Virus record (IMG/VR): IMGVR_UViG_3300042923_001783
Span: 1 to 34,126 of that record
From: a virus
DNA length: 34,126 bases
Reading direction: 5' to 3' (one strand)
Each line of letters begins with the position of its first letter. The stretch's first letter is position 1. A model generated the notes under the pieces. The model saw only the letters and a list, made by a program, of their open reading frames with translations. It did no database searches and had not been told where the DNA came from. Positions 23,648 through 30,659 of this stretch are shown one piece after another. The translations under genes were made by a program, and so were the position numbers.

Positions 23648-24829
23648 ATGGCATACGTTACAACGATTGACATATCCTCCTTGCCGGGCAGTGCCTACAC
23701 CTGGGAAACTGCCCTTTTTGCCTGGAACGACCCCGACGGCAGAAAAACATGGGACGACGTGAGGCCCGTTGTGTACACTTTGCGTGTGGGCGAAGGCTGG
23801 AGCGCGGAGGAGGCCTGGTGGCAGCAGTACCAGCTAACGTCGCGGGAAGGCTGGCATATGGCAGAGGGGTTGGTGCAAGTATTTGCCTGCCTGATACAGG
23901 AAGCCTGGCGGATAAGCGAAGGTTGGACCGATGTCTGGCTGGCGCTGATGAAGATCGTGGAAGGCTGGACAGTGGCGGAAGTAACGAGAAAATCCGTACA
24001 TATCTCCCAGGCGGAAGGCTGGGGGATAATGGTCAGTCTGCCCGTATGGAATATGCTCCAAGCCACAAGCGAGGCTTGGAATACGGCAGAAGCCGACCAG
24101 GAGACTGTCGATTTTCATTATAAGGCGGTAGAGAGCTTCTTGCTTGATGAAAGCCTGGCCAAAAGTGCAACGAAGTCTCTTAGTGAAACATTCACACCTT
24201 CCGATGGCTGGGCGGTGGAAACCATAAAAAACCTATGGGAAGTCTGGCAAACACAAGACTCCGCAGCAACCCGAAACTCCTTCGAACGGGTGCTGGCGGA
24301 GTCTTTTTCTACGGCAGATTCCATCAGTAAAGACCAGATTTCAACCTTCTTTGAAGCAATGGAAACTGTCGAAGCTTACCTGCGCAGCGCCAATGCCGTC
24401 GTGAGTGATCTTGCTTTTGGCTCAGGCGATTTGTCACTGGACGAGTTTTTAAAGCTGAATGCGCCGGTAGGGTACTCGCCGTTCACAGCATTTGTCCCTG
24501 GTGAACTGGAGTACCGGAAAGCGTTGATTGCTCTTATCCTCAAGGGGACGTTGACCACCGGCCGGCCGCGGATTACCGACTGGCAGCTTACGGTGGACGT
24601 ACCGGATCAGACCGATGGCGGAACCTCTTTTATCCCGGCGGCAAATACCTTCATCCCGTTTCAGCGCCGGTTTTATGCGCCGCCGCAGGTTCTGGTCCAG
24701 CTCCGGGGCGGCAGCGGCGGGACGCCAGATATCACGCACATTACAGAGGCCGGCTTTTATGTGCAGATCAGTGATGCGACCGGCAGTATTCTTGCCGGCG
24801 ACATCATTTGGTCTGCCGACGGCTACTAA
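23648..24829 (+). CDS. Putative tail fibre with tryptophan-rich degenerate repeats
   Basis: 393 residues. About residues 45-240 hold a degenerate repeat of roughly 14-22 residues whose core reads E-(G/A)-W-(S/T/R)-x-(A/S)-E (EGWSAEEAW, EGWHMAEG, EAWRISEGW, EGWTVAEV, AEGWGIMV, SEAWNTAEA). Later copies replace W by F (ESFLLDES, ETFTPSDGW, ESFSTADS). The C-terminal 120 residues (from about PFTAFVPGELEYRKALIALILKG) form a beta domain like those found near fibre tips. The repeat probably forms a regular shaft. It follows the J gene and precedes the glycine-rich fibre. GGGGAGGAAGAGACA precedes the ATG. Confidence 0.7.
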   Translation: MAYVTTIDISSLPGSAYTWETALFAWNDPDGRKTWDDVRPVVYTLRVGEGWSAEEAWWQQYQLTSREGWHMAEGLVQVFACLIQEAWRISEGWTDVWLALMKIVEGWTVAEVTRKSVHISQAEGWGIMVSLPVWNMLQATSEAWNTAEADQETVDFHYKAVESFLLDESLAKSATKSLSETFTPSDGWAVETIKNLWEVWQTQDSAATRNSFERVLAESFSTADSISKDQISTFFEAMETVEAYLRSANAVVSDLAFGSGDLSLDEFLKLNAPVGYSPFTAFVPGELEYRKALIALILKGTLTTGRPRITDWQLTVDVPDQTDGGTSFIPAANTFIPFQRRFYAPPQVLVQLRGGSGGTPDITHITEAGFYVQISDATGSILAGDIIWSADGY

Positions 24830-24840
24830 GGAGGGCTAGA

Positions 24841-25902
24841 ATGCAACAATTTGTTCCCATTGCCAGTACGCAAACACTAACCGACAGCCGGGCGGAGATC
24901 CTTAACAATGACCGCACCATCATGTCCTGTAATAGCGGCACTTCCTTCCCGACGACCAATCTCGAAGTTGGGATGCTTTGTTTTCGTACCGATTTAAACC
25001 AGATTTTTGAACTGAAGAACTTAACTCCAATCTGGGTGTTAATCGCCGATCTAAATAAAACCTACACTCATAAAGAATATGTTGATGCCCAAGTAGCGAC
25101 GAAAGCTCCGATAGATGACATCGTAACTGTTCCTACAGCGAATAAGCTTCTCAAGTTAGATGCTAACGGGCAATTGCCCGCCAGTATCACAGGAAACGCC
25201 GTTACCGCCACAACTGCCACAACCGCTTTGGCCGTAGCTTGGAGCGGTGTTACTGGGAAACCTGCAACTTTTATCCCTCCCATTGCCACGAAAACGACAA
25301 TGGGAGGGATTATTGCTGGTTCGGGTCTTTCTATTAATGGCAGCGGCATTCTTAGTGCCGACATTCCCGCTATTCCCTCTCATGGCTACAGGATGTTTTT
25401 ATATTCCGGAACGTTTACCATTCCGGAAGGTGTTGAGGAAGTGTGGCTTAGCATGTGTGGTGGTGGAGGAGGTGGAAAACAAGGTCATTATGTCAATGAA
25501 GGTGACAGTTATAGTGGTGGTGGCGGTGGTGGAGCACATGCGATTTTGGCACAGAATACGGCTGTTACCCCCGGGGAAGTTATTACAATTACTGTCGGTG
25601 CTGGGGGGAATGCCGCGAGTGCTGGAGGCACATCCTCTTTCGGGCCGTATGTTTCTTGTGCTGGCGGCGGCGGTGCGACAGGTACTACCGATAGCGGGAA
25701 TGCCGGCGGTCCAGGTGGCAGCCCTGGGACCATCGGCGAACTTTTCGGTTCAGTTGGTACTGGCGGAGGCTGCATATTTGGCCAAGGATCAGGTAAGCCG
25801 ACAGTTAATGCGGGCGGCTTTGGTGCTGGTGGCGCTGGTGGAGGTTCCGGCGGTGCTGCTGGCAGCAAGGGTTCACCGGGTTTTGTCCTAATCCAATGGT
25901 AA
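24841..25902 (+). CDS. Tail fibre/adhesin with glycine-rich tip
   Basis: 353 residues. The first part (to about 180) contains strands and short coils, including PTANKLLKLDANGQLPASITGNAVTATTA, typical of phage fibre shafts. The last 150 residues are glycine-rich, with repeated GGGGGG and GAGG runs, two of them with cysteines (WLSMCGGGGGG; VSCAGGGG), and end in GFVLIQW. Such glycine-rich tips form polyglycine sandwich adhesins in several phages and usually bind the receptor. The ATG at 24841 has AAGGAGGG upstream; a longer in-frame reading overlaps the previous gene. Confidence 0.85.
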   Translation: MQQFVPIASTQTLTDSRAEILNNDRTIMSCNSGTSFPTTNLEVGMLCFRTDLNQIFELKNLTPIWVLIADLNKTYTHKEYVDAQVATKAPIDDIVTVPTANKLLKLDANGQLPASITGNAVTATTATTALAVAWSGVTGKPATFIPPIATKTTMGGIIAGSGLSINGSGILSADIPAIPSHGYRMFLYSGTFTIPEGVEEVWLSMCGGGGGGKQGHYVNEGDSYSGGGGGGAHAILAQNTAVTPGEVITITVGAGGNAASAGGTSSFGPYVSCAGGGGATGTTDSGNAGGPGGSPGTIGELFGSVGTGGGCIFGQGSGKPTVNAGGFGAGGAGGGSGGAAGSKGSPGFVLIQW

Positions 25903-25924
25903 AAATATAAGAAAGGAGCAGTCG

Positions 25925-26302
25925 ATGATGCGATATGCGCAAATTCTTTATAATAAAGCTCACTGGATCTTTGAGAGTGATGAGACTTTAGAAGAAATGT
26001 ATTCTCATCGGTTTCATCACTCCTTACTGTTTATTGATGTAACGAATAGGCCGGAAGTGATGGAGGGGTGGGAGTATGATGGTATAAATTTTACTGACCC
26101 CTTTGCCCCTAAGCCATTAACAAAAGAAGAGAAACTAAATTTACTTAACGCTGAATTCGAGCCTTTAATCAATGCAAATGATTTAGCGTACATTATAGCC
26201 CTTCGTAATATGGATGCTGCTCTTATGGATGAACTAAACAATGAAAGAAACACGCTGAAGGCAGCTTATAACACAAAAATGGAGGAAATTCTAAATGGCT
26301 AA
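25925..26302 (+). CDS. Probable tail fibre assembly-type accessory protein
   Basis: 125 residues directly after the fibre gene with AAAGGAGCAGTCG upstream. The N-terminal half has strands (AQILYNKAHWIF; SLLFIDVTNRPEV); the C-terminal half is helical and charged (LTKEEKLNLLNAEFEPLI...ALMDELNNERNTLKAAYNTKMEEIL). Position and this two-part layout are like fibre assembly chaperones. No specific family motif is visible, so the role is inferred from context. Confidence 0.65.
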   Translation: MMRYAQILYNKAHWIFESDETLEEMYSHRFHHSLLFIDVTNRPEVMEGWEYDGINFTDPFAPKPLTKEEKLNLLNAEFEPLINANDLAYIIALRNMDAALMDELNNERNTLKAAYNTKMEEILNG

Positions 26303-26384
26303 AGCAACTCGTTGCCCTATTTGTGGACATAAGTTAGACGACCAAGGTAAATGCACAAATATAGATTGCAAATATCAAAAGTAA
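26295..26384 (+). CDS. Zinc-ribbon miniprotein, 29 residues
   Basis: The ATG lies 8 bases inside the previous gene, with GGAGG just upstream, so it is translationally coupled. The peptide reads MAKATRCPICGHKLDDQGKC and ends TNIDCKYQK. C-x2-C followed by C-x4-C makes a minimal zinc ribbon. Similar tiny zinc proteins occur at the ends of phage tail fibre operons. Its function is unknown; a structural role in fibre assembly or a regulatory role are possible. Confidence 0.7.
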   Translation: MAKATRCPICGHKLDDQGKCTNIDCKYQK

Positions 26385-26433
26385 AATAGGGGCAAAAAGC
26401 CAGTATCGAATTCTTTTAGAAAGCGGTGAGGGA

Positions 26434-26625
26434 ATGGGACAGCCCGAATGGGTTTGCATGCAGCATAGTGGCCAGTGCAAAGCGATTGTAACGCTGGAGA
26501 AAAACGATGAAGTGATATTCAAGCGTCTTCACGCTCTGGAAATGGCCGTCTGGAAAGCGGCCGGGGCGACTGGCGTTGTTATGGGAATCGTGATGGTTAT
26601 TATACAGAAGGTGCTATTAAAATGA
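26434..26625 (+). CDS. Small membrane protein, XhlA/hemolysin-like, lysis-associated
   Basis: 63 residues. A charged helix (KNDEVIFKRLHALEMAVWKAA) is followed by one C-terminal membrane segment (GATGVVMGIVMVIIQKVLL) and a lysine end, the layout of XhlA-like proteins that sit beside holins in Firmicutes phages. It probably anchors or assists the lysis complex at the inner membrane. GGTGAGGGA precedes the ATG. It overlaps the holin gene by 4 bases (ATGA). Confidence 0.75.
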   Translation: MGQPEWVCMQHSGQCKAIVTLEKNDEVIFKRLHALEMAVWKAAGATGVVMGIVMVIIQKVLLK

Positions 26626-26900
26626 TTAAACAAATGATAAAACAATGGTTTTGCTTTCTATACAGCAATTGGGTGGGCGTTATCCTGACGATGACGCTCA
26701 TCCTGTTTTTTGTCTACCTATACGCGTTCTTCCGCAACGGAGAGGGTGGGGCGCATTACGACCTTGCTAGTTGCTGGGCTGGGGTGGGAGCCATTGCTAC
26801 GGCTGCCGCCGTCGGCTGGGGCAAGTGGGTCGTCGACAGCAAGTGGAATACTCTTCCGGGCATGATGCCTGATCACGAGAAAGGGGAAATAAATGAATGA
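26622..26900 (+). CDS. Holin-like membrane protein
   Basis: 92 residues with a first membrane segment at about 18-36 (VGVILTMTLILFFVYLYAF) and a second, weaker one at about 47-66 (LASCWAGVGAIATAAAVGWG). The C-terminus is charged. Two segments and a place between the XhlA-like gene and the endolysin support a holin that forms the pore and times lysis. It is coupled on both sides by 4-base overlaps. Confidence 0.78.
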   Translation: MIKQMIKQWFCFLYSNWVGVILTMTLILFFVYLYAFFRNGEGGAHYDLASCWAGVGAIATAAAVGWGKWVVDSKWNTLPGMMPDHEKGEINE

Positions 26901-27340
26901 CTACAGATGAATTTATTGAGTGGCTGGCGCCGGCGGCACAGGCGCAGACAAGGTGCTATAACCTGCCCGCGAGCGTACTGATTGCTCAGGGGGCCATTGA
27001 AAGCGGCTGGGGGCGGTCGGTCATCGGCCAATACAATTTATTTGGCCGCAAGTGGAACGGCACCGGGCCGTATATTGAACTGCCTACCCAGGAATACGAA
27101 GGCGGCCGCTATGTGACCATCCGGGCCAAGTTTCAGGACTATCCGAGCTTACTACATGCCTGCGATGACTGGTGCATTTTGATGACGCAAGAGCCATGCT
27201 ACTTTCCCGCCGTTGCCGCCTTGCCGGACCTTACGCAGTTTGTGCGGCTGATGGGCGCGAAGTATGCCACCGACCCGGACTATGCGAATAAAGTGTTAGC
27301 GACAATCCGTGCAAACAACTTAACCCGTTTTGACGCCTAA
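26897..27340 (+). CDS. Endolysin, glucosaminidase family (GH73-like)
   Basis: 147 residues. The conserved catalytic motif IAQGAIESGWGRS holds the likely catalytic Glu35, followed by YNLFGRK and the second motif YVTIRAKFQDYPSLLHACDDW, as in the glucosaminidase/FlgJ family. It cleaves the glycan chains of peptidoglycan at lysis. There is no signal peptide and no cell-wall binding domain, so release depends on the holin. The lack of a binding domain fits a host with thin peptidoglycan. Confidence 0.88.
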   Translation: MTTDEFIEWLAPAAQAQTRCYNLPASVLIAQGAIESGWGRSVIGQYNLFGRKWNGTGPYIELPTQEYEGGRYVTIRAKFQDYPSLLHACDDWCILMTQEPCYFPAVAALPDLTQFVRLMGAKYATDPDYANKVLATIRANNLTRFDA

Positions 27341-27358
27341 GAGGGCGTTTATTTTATT
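27333..27358 (+). terminator. Short hairpin with T-rich tail after the endolysin
   Basis: ACGCC (27333-27337) pairs with GGCGT (27344-27348) around the endolysin stop codon, followed by TTATTTTATTT. It is probably a partial terminator, like the hairpins after terminase and the decoration gene. Confidence 0.5.
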
Positions 27359-27374
27359 TGAGGAGGCTACCTAT

Positions 27375-28019
27375 ATGAAACTTGATAAAAACAACAGGGT
27401 GCTTTTGGGTCTTGCTTTAGCCGTCATCATTTTTCTGGTTGGGTTGCTCTTTTGGAACAGGGCGCACCCGTCGGTGCCAATTACACTTGAATCGCAGGAG
27501 CAGGCGGCGACGCCGGCTGGAGTGGACAGAGCGGCAAACGCCGCTCAAGTTCCCCTTTCGCCATCGCAAGCCGAAGCCATAGCAAGTGCGATTAAGAAAA
27601 GTGAAGCGAAAGTGCCGGATGCCGTGGTACAGACCACCGGGGCGAAACTGGAGGAGACGATCCAGGCCGAACTGAAAAAGTCCGGCGGCCAGTTTGCCAT
27701 TGTTACCGACCCTAAGCATCCGGTCAGCGTTCCGGTTTTGCCTCTGGCCAATGCCGCCCCAGCAAAGGCGGAACCCATTGCTCCCGCTTCAACGGTTATC
27801 TTGAACCAATATAACATTAAAGCGTACCCAGACCGGCTATTCCAGATTGGTGGCAGTTATCAGGAAGTGCTCGCCGCCTATAGCTGGAAGGTCGATGTTC
27901 CCAAGATACCGCTTATCACTCCGCGCGGCAATGCCGGGTACTTGGGAGTTTACGGGCACGCCAACCTGGACCGCCCGGACCAGTCGAGAATTGGAATCCT
28001 ACTGACGATACCGCATTAA
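27375..28019 (+). CDS. Membrane-anchored protein after the endolysin, candidate spanin
   Basis: 214 residues starting MKLDKNNRVLLGLALAVIIF. One N-terminal membrane segment (about 9-27) follows a short positive tail, so the rest should face the periplasm. An alanine-rich helical region (about 55-105) leads into a beta-rich C-terminal part. The place right after the endolysin is where phages of outer-membrane hosts code for spanins, which fuse inner and outer membrane. No lipobox or second o-spanin frame was seen, so this is a candidate only. AGGAGGCTACCTAT precedes the chosen ATG. It could also be another envelope-modifying protein. Confidence 0.6.
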   Translation: MKLDKNNRVLLGLALAVIIFLVGLLFWNRAHPSVPITLESQEQAATPAGVDRAANAAQVPLSPSQAEAIASAIKKSEAKVPDAVVQTTGAKLEETIQAELKKSGGQFAIVTDPKHPVSVPVLPLANAAPAKAEPIAPASTVILNQYNIKAYPDRLFQIGGSYQEVLAAYSWKVDVPKIPLITPRGNAGYLGVYGHANLDRPDQSRIGILLTIPH

Positions 28020-28047
28020 GAAAGGAAAGGCCGTCGCACTAGAAATT

Positions 28048-28069
28048 TCTCTACTATATATAGTAGAGA
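28048..28069. repeat. Perfect 22-bp palindrome, possible operator
   Basis: TCTCTACTATA and TATAGTAGAGA are exact inverse complements with no gap. A second half-like copy (ATATATAGTGGGAG) lies about 28 bases downstream. The palindrome sits in the gap between the lysis genes and the recombination module and contains a TATATA stretch that could be a -10 region. Confidence 0.65.
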
Positions 28070-28117
28070 TTTAAGGTGGAACGCAATATATAGTGGGAGC
28101 TTCCTTGCTGCTGCGGC

Positions 28118-28139
28118 CCCTTTCGTAAGAAAGGGAGGG
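28118..28139 (+). promoter_or_regulatory. Hairpin overlapping the SHOCT-like gene ribosome binding site
   Basis: CCCTTTC (28118-28124) pairs with GAAAGGG (28129-28135) around a GTAA loop. The ribosome binding site AAAGGGAGGG is partly inside the stem, with AGGG left outside. Translation of the next gene may be limited by this fold. Confidence 0.55.
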
Positions 28140-28142
28140 ATA

Positions 28143-28283
28143 ATGATGGGAATGCCTGAAAAAACAAACATGGAGTATCTAATCAGCAAGTACCTGTTAA
28201 AGCAACTGTTGAATAAAGGGTTGATCACCGAGATAGAGTTTCAGCGTATCGATGCTGAGAACAGGAAAAGCTTTGCCCAGTAA
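28143..28283 (+). CDS. SHOCT-like small protein of the recombination module
   Basis: 46 residues. The core reads EYLISKYLLKQLLNKGLITEIEF, a short helical pattern like SHOCT domains (L-x-x-L-x-x-x-G-x-I-T-x-x-E-F). Such small proteins are regular neighbours of large serine recombinase genes in Firmicutes prophages. Its function is unknown; oligomerisation or help in recombination are reasonable guesses. ATGs at 28143, 28146 and 28152 are possible; the first two best fit GGGAGGG. Confidence 0.7.
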   Translation: MMGMPEKTNMEYLISKYLLKQLLNKGLITEIEFQRIDAENRKSFAQ

Positions 28284-28293
28284 CCGGATTAAC

Positions 28294-28322
28294 TTGCAAT
28301 GTAGTGTAAACAGAGTTAACAT
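28294..28322 (+). promoter_or_regulatory. Promoter-like element, copy F
   Basis: TTGCAA (28294-28299), 17 bp ending in CAGAGT, TAACAT (28317-28322), then GTCACACAACGAGGGAGG. It precedes the SymE-like gene and begins with ATTAACTTGC as in copies A and G. Confidence 0.68.
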
Positions 28323-28351
28323 GTCACACAACGAGGGAGGGGGCTGGGCGC

Positions 28352-28528
28352 GTGGGCAAACGTACCTTAAAAATTTATTCATCGGTGGCGTATCCCAAGC
28401 AACCGAATGTGCCCTGCATTATGCTGCAAGGGCAGTGGTTACTTAGGCTGGGGTTTACAACCGGGGGCCATGTTGAAGTGGAAGAAGGGGAAAGGGAACT
28501 GGTCATTCGCCTGGTTCAAAAAGGATAA
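28352..28528 (+). CDS. SymE-like toxin / AbrB-fold small protein
   Basis: 58 residues, GTG start about 10 bases after GGGAGGGG. The core PNVPCIMLQGQWLLRLGFTTGGHVEVEEGERELVIRL matches the SymE pattern: P-x-I-x-L-x-G-x-W-L-x-x-x-G-F-x-x-G-x-x-V-x-V then L-V-I. SymE proteins are small AbrB-fold toxins, in enteric bacteria controlled by an antisense RNA. Here the gene forms its own promoter-terminator unit beside recombinases, a frequent setting in Firmicutes prophages. Whether it is toxic here, or works as a DNA-binding regulator, is not known. Confidence 0.77.
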   Translation: MGKRTLKIYSSVAYPKQPNVPCIMLQGQWLLRLGFTTGGHVEVEEGERELVIRLVQKG

Positions 28529-28542
28529 GGGACAATAGTACG

Positions 28543-28576
28543 GCGGCTTGGTGATTGCTCCAAGCCCTGTTTTTTT
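28543..28576 (+). terminator. Intrinsic terminator after the SymE-like gene
   Basis: GGCTTGG (28545-28551) pairs with CCAAGCC (28560-28566), followed by CTGTTTTTTT. It isolates the SymE unit from the recombinase promoter downstream. Confidence 0.85.
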
Positions 28577-28610
28577 ATCAAAATCCATATGTTTCCGCAT
28601 CAAGATTAAC

Positions 28611-28639
28611 TTGCTTTGAGGCAATAACAGAGCTAACAT
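28611..28639 (+). promoter_or_regulatory. Promoter-like element, copy G
   Basis: TTGCTT (28611-28616), 17 bp ending in CAGAGC, TAACAT (28634-28639), then CACACTGACGAAAGGAGG. It stands before the decayed fragment and the two recombinase genes and probably drives them. Confidence 0.68.
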
Positions 28640-28668
28640 CACACTGACGAAAGGAGGTGTCCTAAAAA

Positions 28669-28956
28669 GTGAAAAGAGTATTTCAGGACAAGCCAGCAAC
28701 AACGAACGATGTGCCATTGAAGGCTCATCCCAAGGTAGGCATCTAATGTCGGCTCTCGGCACCCAGCGAACAACTGGCTTCGAGCGAGAGGAGCGAATGG
28801 TACGAACTGGCAGAGGAAGTTAAAAACGGCGCACAGCCGGATGCCGCTGTCTTTATTGAAGGGATTGCTGAGAGAAAGATCGCGGCGATGACGCTTGAGG
28901 AAATTGCCGACATTGTCGAATCGAATAACGGCCAGCTCATGTTTTGCTGGCGATAA
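28669..28956 (+). pseudogene. Decayed serine recombinase N-terminus with in-frame stop
   Basis: Behind a good AAAGGAGG, a GTG opens VKRVFQDKPATTND... and reaches PKVGI, then TAA (28744), then CRLSAPSEQLASSE in the same frame. Intact recombinases read (A/I)YCR(V/L)S here, so the stop falls exactly where the conserved tyrosine before the catalytic motif belongs. The frame continues to 28956 (ending GQLMFCWR) with no start codon just after the stop. The later part, WYELAEEVKNGAQPDAA onward, is not recombinase-like and I do not recognise it. It looks like a recombinase remnant joined to another small coding fragment. An alternative is a real 25-residue leader peptide. Confidence 0.5.
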
Positions 28957-29012
28957 ACCAAGTGACCGCCGTGAGCGGTTTTTTCTATACCAGAAAAAAG
29001 GAGGTGGTAGCG

Positions 29013-30644
29013 ATGAAGAAGGTTCTGACCATTTTACCCAAACCACAGGCGACAATGTTCGAAGTGCCGTTAGGGGCCAGACTCAAGGTATGCGCCTACT
29101 GCCGGGTTAGCTCGGCGTCCTCTGACCAGATGGATTCCTACGAGAATCAGGTCGCCCACTATACCGGATACATTCAGCAGAAGATCGAGTGGGACTTTGC
29201 GGGCATTTATGCGGACGGCGGCGTTACCGGCACGAAAAAAGAAAAACGGACTGAATTTAACCGGATGATTAGGGACGCCCGAGCTGGAAGAATTGATCTG
29301 ATCATCACCAAGTCTATTTCCCGGTTTGTCCGCAATACGGCAGACTGCCTGGAGACCGTCCGGCAGTTAAAAGAGCTAGGTATAGCCGTATTTTTTGAAC
29401 GCGAAAATATCAACACGTTAAGCGCCGAAAGCGAACTGCTAATGACCGTGTTGGCCTCTGTTGCCCAGGAAGAGAGCCGCAGCATTTCTGAAAATATAAA
29501 GTGGGCTTATCAGAAGAAATTCGAGAAGGGAAAAGTTGTTGTCATCTCAAGTCGCTTCCTTGGCTATGACCTGGACGAAAACGGTCAGTTACAGGTTAAC
29601 CAGGCTGAGGCCCAGATTGTGAAGCTGATATTTCGTGAGTACATTGCCGGCAAAGGCACCGAGGCGATAGCTGACCTATTGACTGCAATGAATATCCCAA
29701 CCGTTACGGGATCAGCGAAATGGCAGGCTTCTGTGGTTCGAGGAATTCTCACGAATGAAAAATACTGCGGTGATTTGGTTCAGCAGAAAACCTATATCGA
29801 GGACTATCTGACACACCGGAAGAGAAAGAATAAGGGCGAGTTGCCAATGTACCGGGTACAAAACAACCATGAAGCCATTATCACTAGGGAGGAATTCGAC
29901 CTGGTGCAGAGGCTGATGGCAGAACGTGCCGTACAATATGGCAACCTGCCCGGCGACCGGGAAAAATACCTCAATCGGTATTCTTTTAGTGGTAAGCTGG
30001 TTTGCGAGCAGTGCGGGGCAAATTTTATCCGGCGGACCTGGAACAGTAAAGGACCAACCAAGCAGATTGTCTGGCAGTGTGGTTCTTATATAAAGGAAGG
30101 GAAAGCGGCCTGCTCCATGAAGGCGATTGATGATATTACGCTTAAAGCCGTATTTGTGCGGGCATTCAATAAGCTCTATAAAAACAAGAATACAGTACTG
30201 AAGCGCTTCCTCGATAATGTGGAAAAAGGGCTGCGGGTCGAGAGCATAGGTGGGCAAGATCGTAAGCTTGAACTGGCGATAGACCGAGTCAGCGAGCAAA
30301 TGAAAGCCCTGATTCGTAAACAAATCAAGGACAGCAGTGAGACGCTGGATTTTCAGGCGGAATATGACAGGCTGAAACAACAATTAGAAAAATTACGTAA
30401 CCAGAAGAATGACCTGAGTGGCGATGACGGCAAGCTGGTTGAAATTAAGGCCAGGACGCAGGACATTGCGGCGCTTCTGGAAGGTCAAGTTTATATAATG
30501 GAAGAGTTTGATGAAGAAATATGCAGTGCGTTGGTGGAGCGCGTAAAAGTGCTCACGCCAACGCACTTAGTTTTTGAACTGAAAAATGGCCTGGCTATAG
30601 AGCAGCAGTTTATAAAAGAACGGGGTATTCATGGATTGCAATAG
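29013..30644 (+). CDS. Large serine recombinase (resolvase/invertase family), first copy
   Basis: 543 residues. N-terminal catalytic domain with VCAYCRVSSASSDQ (nucleophile Ser33), the IYADGGVTGT loop and the arginine motif TKSISRFVRN. The recombinase domain follows (LDENGQLQVNQAEAQIVKLIFREYIAGKGTEAIA; NEKYCGDLVQQKTY). A zinc ribbon (CEQCG...WQCGSYIKEGKAAC) starts near 332, and a coiled coil lies near 430-500. It cuts and rejoins DNA at attachment sites for prophage integration or excision. The ATG at 29013 has AAAAAAGGAGGTGG; an earlier in-frame ATG lies in the preceding fragment. It forms an operon with the next recombinase. Confidence 0.94.
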   Translation: MKKVLTILPKPQATMFEVPLGARLKVCAYCRVSSASSDQMDSYENQVAHYTGYIQQKIEWDFAGIYADGGVTGTKKEKRTEFNRMIRDARAGRIDLIITKSISRFVRNTADCLETVRQLKELGIAVFFERENINTLSAESELLMTVLASVAQEESRSISENIKWAYQKKFEKGKVVVISSRFLGYDLDENGQLQVNQAEAQIVKLIFREYIAGKGTEAIADLLTAMNIPTVTGSAKWQASVVRGILTNEKYCGDLVQQKTYIEDYLTHRKRKNKGELPMYRVQNNHEAIITREEFDLVQRLMAERAVQYGNLPGDREKYLNRYSFSGKLVCEQCGANFIRRTWNSKGPTKQIVWQCGSYIKEGKAACSMKAIDDITLKAVFVRAFNKLYKNKNTVLKRFLDNVEKGLRVESIGGQDRKLELAIDRVSEQMKALIRKQIKDSSETLDFQAEYDRLKQQLEKLRNQKNDLSGDDGKLVEIKARTQDIAALLEGQVYIMEEFDEEICSALVERVKVLTPTHLVFELKNGLAIEQQFIKERGIHGLQ

Positions 30645-30659
30645 AAAGAGGAGAAGTGT

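Noticed and set aside
25247-25891. Open frame of 214 codons overlapping the glycine-rich fibre in another frame
   Set aside because: Arises because the GGT/GGC-rich sequence has no stops in the shifted frame. Valine- and methionine-rich product, no ribosome binding site, no start after a gene end.
28252-28446. 64-codon frame across the SHOCT/SymE gap
   Set aside because: Crosses a promoter-like element and two better genes; the SymE frame has a recognisable family pattern and the only good RBS.
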